A program made the position numbers and the translations under genes. Below are positions 43,997 through 55,930 of a stretch of DNA of 64,000 nucleotides, piece after piece. Under the pieces are notes generated by a model. That model worked only from the letters and a program-made list of their open reading frames with translations. It had not been told where the DNA came from and did no database searches. The number at the start of each line of letters is the position of its first letter. Positions within the stretch are counted from its first letter, which is position 1. Source of the DNA: Neckera pumila. Its lineage: Eukaryota > Streptophyta > Bryopsida > Hypnales > Neckeraceae. The stretch covers positions 16,618,501 to 16,682,500 of the forward strand of contig OZ018412.1 in assembly GCA_963969595.1 (NCBI GenBank), written 5' to 3'.

Positions 43997-46900
43997 AATC
44001 AATCATGAATGCTTCTTTTTATTGTGAATTTTAAGTGACTTCAGTGACTTTAGTTTTTAATGCCAGGAATTCATGCTCTGACAGACTTTTCTTAACTTTA
44101 GCAAGCGTGACTTCTGCATCATTGTGACTTCTCGAGTGCTGCAGGAGGCAACCTAATTCTCTTTGTTGTTCCATTTTAGGCTTTGCAGTCACGCATTTTG
44201 GAATGTTTACGAACAAATTGTGGAACTCATGCATTTATTTTGGATTGCTATGCTCTTTTCCAAGGCCTGTGCTGCTTGATTACAGAGGAACTCTACGAAC
44301 AGAAATAGTGCCCTACGCACTCTAACTTTGGAAAGTCCTATCTAATTCATTTTGAGTCCAAAAATTACGTTTCCAATTGCTGGTCACTTGTTTTCCACTT
44401 TTCTATCTCCAAAAAAAAATTAAAAATCATTAGGCTCCTCATGCCTTCCACAGCACTCATTTTGTCCTTAGATGCTCCATTCACGAGCCTCCTACCTTAA
44501 ACAGGATACGATTTCGAAAACCCAATCGATATGGCCGAACTCAGAACAACGCGTTCCCGCGACTCTCTTGAAAAGCTATCTTTGGTGCTGGCTCGACACG
44601 TATTCACCACCACTGATGCAATCCTCCTCTGTAATGTTACAGCCTACACTCTCAAAATGACATCCTGATTAATATGGAAATTGAAGACTTTGGGACTACC
44701 AATAAAGGCCCGTTCCCACCTGGTGTTATGTTTGCTCTTAGCAGGTGCTCTTACCTCACAATTTGTTGTGGTGTTTCCACTCACGCTCTCTATCAAACGC
44801 CGATCCTAGCTAGAAGCTGATGTGTCTGGCTATAAGAGCGACGACATTACGAAATTTCTGGAGGAATCACAAAGAACCAGCCTGCTTTCCCGTAGCAGTT
44901 GAATCTTTGGAAATTGAAGATTTTCGTAGAATCTGTGCGCTGTTACGTAATGTTGCCTATTTGTGTGTATTACATAAAACCGCCATTGTTATGATCCTTC
45001 GCATCTAAACATCGTACCTTGTAGATTATCTCGATTGCTCCAAATCGTGTGCTAGGATTTGGCGAGTTCAAAGGGGGTGTGCAGAGCTATGTTCTTGGAG
45101 GTTCTTTTTGCATTAGCTGTTGGGCGATCGGGGTGTGAAAGTGTTGTATTTTGGAAACTGCAAAATGTATTAACAATGTACTATTGAAATCGCAAGTCTC
45201 CTCCACCACTCCAAATCGCAAACTACCAACCAACTTAACCAATCAACCAACAAACTAAGTCCCAGCGTTGAAATTCTTATTGATCTTGCACACGAAATGA
45301 TCAGGGAAAATTTTGATCTTAGTGCATGCACGTTGTGTGCATATACGGACGTGCAGAAGTCCTCTTGCAAATTGGAGCAAGCAAAAACAATGTGTGCAAT
45401 GCAGTTTCACGTCTTGTGTATAATACGTTCGTGAGTGCTGTGTCTACTGTCTACAGGAATCGAATCTTGGAATTATTTGATCGAGTTCTCTGCTTTGTTT
45501 GGGATCCTGTTTCAAGCCGTTCGTGTGACAAGTTCTACGGTTTGAGCAATTAGAGTTCAAGAGACTTCGATCGGTTGTTTTTTGAGGACTGTTCAGAGCC
45601 ATCTGTTTGGTGGTTCGATTCGATTCAAGTAATAAGGCAACAAGATGCAAGTCTGTACTTCAAAAAATCAAGAGTGGGTGGTAAGCGGTTCACGCCATGT
45701 GGGAACAGCACATACTTAAGAAACAGGTACAGCAGTTCCGAACCTTATTGCCTTTAAAAAAATATTCTTTCCTACTTACACGGAGTTCTTATCTTTTAAC
45801 CCACGTTGTTTGCAAACGCCAGGTGGGAACGTACCCTAAGTACAGTAACAACTTTGTTGAAAAAGTAACTTATTTTTGGAGCTACCTATCTGTTTTTTGG
45901 ACCGCCTATCTATTTTTTGCACTTTATTTAATTATTAGACAGAAAAGCTGCCCAGGCTGTAGGAAGCTACAGTGAGTATGGCAGATTCGCCTCTTCCATT
46001 GAGATTCTATGAGAGAACAGAGGATGTGATATTAGAGAAGTAATACAAAAGAGGTCTGGGTCTCTGGGAGCACTACGAAAGAGGTCTTGTAGTTGGAGCA
46101 CTAAGGTAGTGTGCTGTAAAATCAACCCTCTCCTTCAAACCAACCCTATAATTAGTTGTAGAATGGGTTGGAGGTGATCCTTGAATGGACCACTTTAGCT
46201 ATTGAATGCATCAAGGAAAAGTTGTTTTTCTATTGCAAGAGCCAATCATTGACCTTGACTTCCTCAAATCACTTTAGATGTTGCAAGGGAACGGATTTTG
46301 GGAGACCTAGGGGTCACAAATAGGTACCTGCAACATAAATCTTTGAAAATTCTTAAGTAATTCAAAAATGCTTCAAAAAATATGAAACCACTTGTGTTAC
46401 ATTTGGCATCTATTTTGCTTTCTCTAAAAAAATGAGCTAAAAATATTTCTGATCACACAATCCTATGAAAAAGGCGAATCAGCCCTTAAAGGGTCGCTTT
46501 TAGAGCCTACTACCTTACATCTCAAGCCCTGCCGCCATCTCTGACTCACCCGGCCCCTCATCAAGCAAATCCACCACCAGCGCTCTGCGAAAAAATCTAG
46601 AAATCTACACGTTTCTGATTGCACTTTCGAACAATAGACGTGTGACACCGTGACTCGCGCACAAGCACCTTTTTGTCTGTGAATTCAAGCACTACTGTAG
46701 AGGAAGAGCCCAACGAAAATGGAATTGAAGAAGACAACTGAAGCGCATCTTCCAGCGCAATTGCAAGTCTAGAATCTAGTTTGGAACCACTATGTCACCA
46801 ATACAGTACAGGACTTCAATTGCAAGTGGAATCACGATAAGGGTGCCACTGTTCACGAATCTAGAAACAGGACTCTCTCTCTCTCTCTCTCGCACTCTGT

Positions 46901-47236
46901 CTGTCGCTGTCCCCCGAAATGTATTGGACCCTTGTGGAGACTTAGAATAGCCTTTCCATAATCGCGTCCTTGCTCGGAGCAGAAGTTTGTGAATCCTGAT
47001 ACCGTTAGTGGGCTGAGAGGGTTTGCAGGGGGGTAGCAATTGGAGATTGATTATTTTTCTGGTTTGTTTTTTCTTGGGTTGGATTGGGTGGGGTGGGGGT
47101 GGGGCGATATCACAGCGTTACTTGAGTGATAAAGAATCAGATTTGAGCCTGCCCCGGACATTCCTCCTCGGGAAGGGGTTTGCGGGGCTTGAATTTGATG
47201 GATTCGATTGGGACGACGGTATTAGGGTTTGGAGAA
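43997..47236. other. Intergenic region with no supported gene
   Basis: Composition is near-genic at 44700-46000, but no domain or exon chain could be built. CTACAG and CAGGTA sites near 45450 and 45725 could be splice sites of an untranslated leader. A CT run (about 46870-46892) and a GGGTGGGG-rich stretch (about 47085-47103) lie upstream of the LAZ1-like gene and are probably its promoter or leader. Confidence 0.4.
44496..44605 (-). repeat. Dispersed tRNA-iMet upstream flank, copy 3
   Basis: ACAGGATACGATT, AAAACCCAATCGATATGG, GCGTTCCCGC and TCTCTTGAAAAGCTATC match 30290-30385 at high identity. No tRNA remains beside it. Confidence 0.65.
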
Positions 47237-50200
47237 ATGTCTGGTACCGCTTTGCATACGCAAGTCGTGATCTTTGCGTCATTGTTCGTGGTGTTTACGC
47301 TCGGTCTCTCCTCCTACCTGATCTTTCAGCACTTGTCGACATATAGCGACCCTTCGGTGAGTGGATGCCCTTTTTTTCACAGCCTTGGACAGGGGTTAAG
47401 TGTCTAGGGTTTTGTGTTCCTGGAATTGTATGATTAGGTCTTACTTGCTTTTCTTCGAGGGTATCGAGCTAAGCTGAGCGCTCTTAACCCTTGCTAATAA
47501 GAATCTGAACTATGTGCACATGATGAGAGACGATTTTGAAACTGTTTGGTTGTTGCCAAGCGAAAAATGGAGCTCAATGAATGTCGTTTTGGGATTTTGG
47601 AGTTTTGTTGAATTAGTGATGAATTCCGACATTCATGTGATGTTCTTCCCAAAAGTGTGCAGTAGATGAAGCTTATTCTGAGCTACTGAACTCCTTGAGT
47701 GGAAAGATTAATATGAAGGCATAACTTAAGTGCGTCGTGCTTTGAATTTGTCTCCTTCGCAAAACTGATGTTTTGTTTTTCCCTGGTTGCAGAGACAAAG
47801 ATGGCTTATCGGAATCATCTTCATGATACCAATCTACTCTGTGGCTTCGGTAAGTATTTTTGGAGTTCTATTATAAAGACTGTAGGTGGTTGCTGAAGGT
47901 GATGGTATGTGAAGGTTTAAGACGATTTGGAAACGAGGTCCTCTTTAAATCAGATTTTTATACTGTGTTGTGTCGTTCCTCTGTTTGTGACTGTTTGATT
48001 TTTGCCACACATCTGCGTTTAGTCAGTTGAGAATTCGGTAACTTGTGGAATGTTTCAAATGAGAGCGGAGGGGAATTGAGTTTGTTCTTAACTTGCTGTG
48101 GGTAGGCTGCAGTTTGTATCGTTGTGGGCGCCAGAGATCTCATTAGAGTGTTATATTCTGGGAAACTGCTACGAAGCGTTTGCTTTGTATTCGTTTGGTC
48201 GATACCTGATCGCTTGCCTAGGTACGTTACAACTGATGAATTGGACTAATGCCCTGAACTTAATGCAAAACGACTTAAGAGTTAAAGCTTCATATGCTTG
48301 ATTTGAGCATGTTTTCAGGGAGTTATTGAAATTTGAATTTGTGCCTTTCTTTTGAGGTTGAAGTTTGGAACGAGTGGTTTTGGGCTTCCGTGGAAGGAGG
48401 CCTATAGGTATTTTAGTTAGTGGTATTTCTAGTTCAAACATATCTAATCACCCAAAATAGGTTTTTGAGTGATTGTCAAAAATTTTGGAGGGGAAAATTT
48501 GGGCGACAGAAACTGAGATGCTGTGATGAAAATTGGTCGCGATGTGTTACTCAGGAGAGGAGGATTCGACTGTGATACAGAAGCTAGAAAAGCAATACTC
48601 AATTGGCCCTCGTAAATCTCTGTTGGACGACCACTCTGGCTATCACTTAGTGTATCACCCTGTCCCCTTCAGTTGGTTCGTCGAACCTTGGCAGCTGGGG
48701 CAGCAGTTCTATGGTGCAGTCAAGTTTGGCATTGTGCAATATGTAAGTTTGTGATTGCAACCATTCTTCTGTTTGGAATGCAATTACCTCCCGGAGATTT
48801 TTCTTCTACATTTCCTTTTTGATATGTGCTTGGTACTTTTAGTTTCAAATGGCTATTCATTAGCTCTTGTTGTCTCATATTCTTTACTGTGTTCTATGAT
48901 AAAAGAAGGAGATTTAGGATAAGGTTAGTGACAAGCAAAAAACGCTCTGGGTTTTGCTAGTTAAGGAGTACAGAATGGATCACAGCAGAGCAAACCTATC
49001 CCCAGTGAACACCTTATATAGTATTTTAAATCAAATTTTTTGATTGATGAGTGTATATTTGTCGGGCTGTTGCGTTTCAGATGATATTGAAAGCCACCTG
49101 CGTTTGGTTATCACTGGTTCTGGAACAATTTGATGTGTATGGAGAAGGTGAATTTGACTGGGAATATGGGTGAGTAGCCTACTTTAAATAAGTAACTTTT
49201 TAAAATTCCCTGTTCTCTCTTTGGTTGGAAACGCACATGTGCCGGCACAGTTACATGTCAGGCACAGATCTTATTTCGAGGGGGTGAAACCGCAACACTA
49301 TTTTATTAACCAATTCTAGTTGTGTCCCTTGGTCTCCCACAAAATTAGGGACTCCAAGCCCATGCACTGAGTATCAAATGCAAGTTTTAATTGAAACTCC
49401 TTCTAGTTGAGCGTGACAAAAGGCCCAAGGGTAAAACATTTCTGGATTATAGAATGTCAAGACTAAATTACTGCCTGGACGTGCAGGTATCCATACATAA
49501 CGCTAGTGCTGAACTTCAGTCAAATGTGGGCTCTATACTGTCTGATTCAGTTTTATCAAGTTACGAAGAAAGAGCTTCAAGCCATACACCCTCTATCGAA
49601 GTTTCTCACTTTCAAGGCAGTTGTGTTCGTTACCTGGTGGCAGGGGGTGATCATCGCCTTCATCTTCTCATCTGGATTGGCTCGCAGATGGTTTTCGGAG
49701 AAGGCAATCTTTCGTGGGCACGTTCAAAGCGGACTTCAAGATCTTATCATATGTATAGAAGTATGTTGCTATCTTCTCTCTTCACTTGCTTATGTTTAAC
49801 CGCTTAAAGGACCAAAATACAAATAGAAAGTCCACTTTGGACGCTCAAAAGATAGTTGTAACTTTCAAAAGATATTTCTATTGTTAAAAGATACACGGTA
49901 TGATTTTTCTTTCAATTAATACATTTTTTACATTCCTAGGAGTTCCCTAAATTAATTATTTCAAGTCCCATAGATTGTAAGAAGTTGGCACCTGCTTCTT
50001 GAAGAAAGCATACACGATTGACCTTTGACATGCCACCTCTCTCGATTTCCTTAGTAACCTTTTTCTTCTTGCTTTTTGTCATGACTAGTGATGAGTAGGA
50101 ATTTTGTTTCAGATGTCAATTGCAGCAGTGGTTCATATATTTGTATATCCAGCGACACCGTATGTGCAAGAATTCAGTATAATGGGAATCGTGGCCAAAA

Positions 50201-50995
50201 CCATGGCCGAAGAAAATCATGGAACTGTTGCTCGCGTGACGGAAAACATCCACGACGTCATCTTTGAAGGAGGTGAAGATGTAAGCTCTCTGTACCCAAA
50301 CTTCTCCAAGACTCCATATCGTGTGTTTCCAATGTCGAATTTACATGTTTTGTTCAAATCTACATAGTGGCATCTATTCTACACTGATTTGTTCTATTAC
50401 TGAGGGTGCAAATGTTACCAATGATGATAAAAAATAATCGCATATGTTTAGAGTTCGAAAAATGAAATACCTTCTAGGAAGCTTCCCGTGGGATGAAATT
50501 ATGAATTGAATGCAATGAGTGGGACTTATGTGTATCCTGTATGGCATTTTAAGGGCTACTGCAGCTAATGTGATTGCATCACTTGCTGCATCTTTCAGTC
50601 GCTGATGCTACTGGCAATACATTCTGTGGCAGGTTGTTCAGGATGTTAGGCTCACCATGCAACAAGCGGTGGAGCCTTTGGAGACACATATCACCAAGAT
50701 GAAGGAGTCATATCATGAGAGAAAAGAGACATGGGCTGGTGGCCACCACAAAAAGAAGACCGTGACTAAGGAAAACACGTACAGCGTCAATGACGAAGCT
50801 GGCTCTAGTGGCACTGGAGTTGTCAAGGAAACGGAGACAGAAGAAACTGTAGAGTCTGATGATGAACGAGATATTCCTCCCCTGGCTCGTGTCACAATAA
50901 CCACAGAACTGTCATACATTCCTGAGTCAGATCCTGAAAAGTCTGGTGGTGATGATATTGTGTTTGTAAAATCGACTAGTTGTAGAAGAAGATAG
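47237..50995 (+). CDS. LAZ1-like: LAZ1-like DUF300 (OST-alpha-type) membrane protein
   Basis: Exons: 47237-47356, 47793-47849, 48113-48221, 48555-48742, 49081-49169, 49487-49760, 50113-50280, 50633-50995. All are GT-AG, total 1368 nt, 455 aa, the usual family length. Seven hydrophobic segments lie at about 7-33, 43-63, 78-97, 147-175, 191-216, 231-255 and 281-298. Family signatures are NCYEAFALYSFGRYLIACLG, PWQLGQQFYGAVKFG and a TWWQG helix. The C-terminal ~120 residues are soluble, Lys/Glu-rich and acidic. Arabidopsis LAZ1 is a vacuolar-membrane protein linked to cell-death control; the transported substrate, if any, is unknown. The initiating ATG is the first in frame after a stop-containing leader. 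Intron 6 contains one TTAA-element-like end at 49796. Confidence 0.92.
49796..49826 (+). mobile_element. Isolated TTAA-element end in LAZ1 intron 6
   Basis: TTAACCGCTTAAAGGACCAA resembles the TTAACCCCTAAAGGACCA terminus. I saw no matching right end within the intron, so this may be a remnant or chance. Confidence 0.3.
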
Positions 50996-53900
50996 CATTG
51001 GAAAACTCAGTCTGTGGCGAAAGCAAAGCAGTCTAGTTTAGGATTGTGCAGTGTGAAAGTCTTTCAGATTTGTAGCAATTGGCACATCTTGGAGTTGTAT
51101 AGCATTGAAATGTGGAAGTGGTTAGAGTAAGCTACCCTGCAGGGTTTTCATAAACTCCAAGATTCATTTTTATTTCAAGCAGTGTAAATTAGACTATTTC
51201 ATCCATTTGTTAAAATTTATGTGAATCAAAGCATTTCTGAAATCAGTAGTAATTTTGCTAACGAGTAATTGGTTTACATTGAATGTGTATATTTTGATTT
51301 CTGTGTTTGGAATTGGTGTATTGTAAAGACATCTTCAGAGATGTTTTTTCAAGGTTACAAAAAGTTGCTTTGTTTTTTCATTTACATGAAATTCTTGTGC
51401 ATGCTAATTGTGAATGATTTTGAATTTTGATATAGTCCACTATATTTAGTATCCATTTTATTCTACAATCCACACTTTGACAGTGTTCTATTTTTTTAAT
51501 GGTGATGTTGGTAGTCGTCATCAGGTTAAGGAAAATCCAAATTTTGCTTCACCACCACCTAAACTTATTGCTCTCACTAATGATTCCTCATAAGGTTCTA
51601 TGTTTTGAGATTGGTTAGTTGATTGATTTGGTTAGTTCTTTCGAAAATGAACACTTTGTATAATTTTGAGGTTTTTAAGGTTTTTGCTCGAGTAGACCTT
51701 TTCATATGTTTTGAAAATCTATACAATAGATTGACTGATTATCAGTTTATAGTGAGGTGGAGGTACCGGCTTTTGTATAATCACTTTATGCAAGATGGCG
51801 TTCCTTGAGGTACCAAAGTCCAAGATTAAAAAATTGTTTAAATTGCAATTAGAGATGATTGAAGAAGATAAAATAAATTTTCAAGGTACCAAGAGAAAAT
51901 TGTTTACTCCCTCTGTCCCAAAATGATCTTGCTAGCATGAATTTGTTATTCAAAAAGGATCTTCATGGTGTGACGTGGAAAGAAGGGCCCAAAAATGAAG
52001 TCTTCATAATTGTGTAGTATTTTACTATAGATTGGCAATTTATTTTAAGACTTGTCTAAGCTGGGCCTATCTCCCTTCCAAATTGGCCTCATGCCCTTTT
52101 CAATCAGAATCCAATTACTTCCAAAACATAATGTACTTCTTAGATAATTTAAGCATCCATTAATAATTACCTACAAACATTCTGATTGATCTAGAAATAT
52201 CCCACCAACATGAGAACGACGACATGACAAACATCATGAGAAAGACAAGCAGGAACTACACCATATTGGCCAAACCAATGGCCACCGGTGCTCCCTTAGA
52301 AGACCCCTAAAATCCCGTTTTTTAACATCTTAAAACTACATGTCAAAAACTAACTTAATATTAAAATTTCTAGAGCAATAGGAGAGCATTGAACTCTACT
52401 TGTGGCAATCTTAACCAAAAGAGTTTGTAATAACTATACATTTGCATACAACTATTGTACAAGGTACAATACTGTAATAATTTAACAAGATATTCCAAAA
52501 TGTCAATAAAGAATGATTACTTTTACTAATTTCTTATAATGGTTTGAATTAAGGACCTATACATATAAAGTTCTATGTCGAAGTTCTAAAGATCAACACA
52601 AATGATTCCGATCTTCCATTTTTAGAAGAGACTATACTAATTGTTTGACTAGTATTTATACTTCTGAAGTTCCATTTTAAAATTCCTCTTCATCCCTCAA
52701 AGCCCCAAATTTCATATTTTGAAAGTACTTTAAGATGAAGCTTCATCCAAATGATTTCTAATTCATTCCAAGTGATATTTGAATCTTTAAAAAAAAACTT
52801 CCCAAATGACTTACTTTTTGAAATTGAAGTAAATAACATATTTATAAAGACACAAGAAAAAAAATGCAAAAAATTCAAGAATAAAATTTAGGATTAGAGG
52901 CCTCAATGGAAAGGCTAGACAAACCCCACATTAGTCACTACTGAAAATTTTAATTTACAAAGATATTGTTTTGCTAGTTGAATATAGATTTTATTATTAG
53001 CCTCAAAAGTCTTTAAAGACCATGTTTGGCCATGTGTTATTATATTTGTGTATTGAGAGCATGGCCACCCTTACTCGCCAAACTTCACATACTCAAATTT
53101 CCCATCTAATTTTAAAAGGCCTTCAGTTACCTTGTCCTTCACTTTGCTCACCAAATACAATTCATAAAATCAAGTAACCACTCATTAAGTAGAACAAAGG
53201 ATAACACAAATAAAAATATGTTCACACTTGGTATTAAAGAGTGTTGTTATTGAAGGTTTTAGAAATGAATTTAGACCTACTTCTGACCAAATTCATATTG
53301 CAAACATTACCCCTAACACCAAGTGCAAACATATCATAAATTTTGGATGAGCAATGATTTCAAGGGCCATTCCTTGACGCAGTAGGATTGAGTCTCAAGA
53401 GAATACTATAAAAAGCCCATAGCACTTTCTAACCAAATTTGAATAGTATCAAACCCCTAACATTTAAGGGTGACCATGCTATGATGTTTTATATTTTTTA
53501 TATTTTTATATTTTTGAAACATACGACCTTCAAGGGTTGCAACTGGACTATACGACACAACCAAGACAACGTGGAGCAAAGCCCAATAATTACACACCTT
53601 GAATATCCCCATCAAGAACAAGTGGAGGGACAAACAACAACTCCTCATGCACCAACACCAAGAGCCCTCATGATGTTTTGTATTTTGATGGTATGCAAGG
53701 TCAATGTTTTATATTTTGATACTACCATATTTTAGTACGTTGCCATATTCAAGTATTCCTTCGTACAATTGCATAAGAGTGTACATGAATGCAAGGTCAC
53801 AATTAGGTGCAAAAGTGACGGTGTCTTTCATAAGTCGAATCAGCAACATCCACCAAGTGGCGGATACAGGTATCATGGCAACCGAGAGCGATGCATGTTG

Positions 53901-54477
53901 GGCAGGAAATGCTAACAAGGATAATAATGGACAGTTCTGCAGCCCAGAAACTATTGGACACCAAAACCAATGATTTGATGCATCCTTCCGTCACCCTTCG
54001 CCTCAGTGAAAAAGTTTACGCGACACCTCCTAACAATCCGCAGCCACTACGATAGACAAATGAATCAAGGATAACATTTCTGTGATCGGTCCCTGCACTC
54101 TTTGCAATGGCGACCAGTGAGACCTTATAACAACTTCGTGAAATTCAGACATAGCTCAGTTTATGGGGGACGACGGCCGAAATGCAGGCAGAGCAACAGC
54201 ACCACCTGAAAAAAGAGAGCGCTCCTGTAGAGGTACGCTGTTTGTAGAGAATTTACACCATCTGCTAGAAACTGGGTAGAGATGCACCCCACCCTCAAGC
54301 CTCCCCTATCGTAAGGCAAATCGATTGTCCTTCCGACTCTTTGTGTGTCATATACACCGGCTCCAATTATCGTCTGTAACCCAATGAGGTTGTAGCTGAA
54401 CCACGGCCTCCATCACCAAACCACTAGTCCCAAAAGGTGGCCTGAGCATGGAACAAAAAATGATATAATCAAGTGGC
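50996..54477. other. Intergenic region between LAZ1-like and MED28
   Basis: The first few hundred bases are the LAZ1 3' untranslated region. A Stowaway-like end (ACTCCCTCTGTCCCAAAATG) lies at about 51906. The 52-53.9 kb part is AT-rich and non-coding; 53.9-54.47 kb is richer in GC and probably holds the MED28 3' untranslated region. Confidence 0.5.
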
Positions 54478-55930
54478 TTAGACTCGCTCGAGCTCCTGAA
54501 TGTGGATGTCCTTTTGAGCTTCCAGCAGACTTTGCCATTCTTGCAAATGCTTGTTTTGCTTCTCAAGCAGTGCATCCTTCACTTTTAACTCCGCCTCAAG
54601 CCCTGCTATTTCCTGCAATAGATTAACTGATGCGTCACAATCTAGTACATGGCTTGTAAGTAGAGGACAATGTCAAGGCGAGATTTGACCCAAATACATA
54701 TTGTGAGCTTATTCAAATACACATTGTGTATTGAATGTCAGAAACAGGGGAACCAATCAAAGACAAGAGAAAAATTCTAAATTCAGCCGGAATAGAACGA
54801 CGTAACCCAATATGTACCCAACAAACTTCAGAGAGGTAAATATTAACAATAAACAAGTTCAGGCACCTTTCTCAGCGATTCTTCACGGGTGGGTTGATGT
54901 TGATGTTGCGCTCGTATGAAATACAGTTGCAAAGTTTTAGCCGCCTCCATGAAGTCAGCCGCATGCCTTTCCACGTCAACTAAACAAACAGGAACCAACA
55001 GCAGCAGCTCTGTAGCTCAGTGCAAGTGACCCCCGACTTCCGAATCACAGTGAAGAATCAATAGCAAACAGAAATTCACACAACAATAAGAATCCACGTA
55101 TCTCTGTCGCAAAGTCCAGCCCAAAGCAATGCTCAACCTGGAAAACTCTCAGCTGCAAGTGCACGAGTGTGCAGTCAATACTTTTACAAGAGCTTGTGTT
55201 TGCTCAGCCGATGTCTACTCAGGACAGGTTTCACCACCTGCATATCTATGTCCCAAGCATAGTTACGAAGAGCGGCGTTGGAGACCGTTCTTGCTCTCTA
55301 CCTCCGCTTCAATTTCAACGTCTCTCCAACGTCTTTCAATTAAATGCGAAAGTTTGAACCTCAAAAAACACAATTGATGAAAAAAGACAAAAGACAAAAC
55401 GCAAAACTAGTAAGCGAAAAAGCAGTCCAAAATACTCAAATCTGGAATATTCGACCGCTATCCATAACAAAGTGTTCAATATCACCAAAACCCTAAAATG
55501 TTGATTGCTCGACACACGAGCATCAAATCAACCTGGAAAACTCGCAGCGGCAAGTGCAAGTGACTACTTTCACAATTCCCATGGCGGCTTATGATTGACG
55601 CCTACTCTGGACAGGTTTCACCTCATGGACATCTACATCCAAATCACCGAAACCCTAAAATGTGGAATGCCAAGAAGAAGCACCGCAAGGGCGTCAAGCT
55701 TAAAGCCTTCAAATACAAGAAAGCAGAAAAACTCCACCATGAGCCTGAAGCATCACAAAAACATTCATGACCAACAACTCGGGCGAGCATTTACCTTGAT
55801 GCGAGGGGTGCGTGGAGCGGTCGGCAGCCTGAAGCTCCCGCGCCGGCAAGCAGGGCAAAAGAGCAGCATCCAGAGATGCAACCAGGCTGAGCAAATCCGG
55901 GCCGCCAGCACCCGGCGTGGTTGCAGCCAT
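54478..55930 (-). CDS. MED28: Mediator complex subunit 28 (MED28)
   Basis: Minus-strand exons: 55930-55795, 54979-54867, 54612-54478. The sum is 384 nt, 127 aa, with GT-AG introns of 815 and 254 bp. The protein matches the plant MED28 pattern throughout: SLVASLDAALLPCLPARELQ, DRSTHPSHQVDVERHAADF, MEAAKTLQLYFIRAQ, then a coiled coil (EIAGLEAELKVKDALLEKQ, LQEWQSLLEAQ) ending ELERV. MED28 is a head-module subunit of Mediator, which links transcription factors to RNA polymerase II in the nucleus. The start is the first ATG, in MAATTPGAGG. Intron 1 carries imperfect duplicated sequence (55130 and 55530). Confidence 0.93.
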
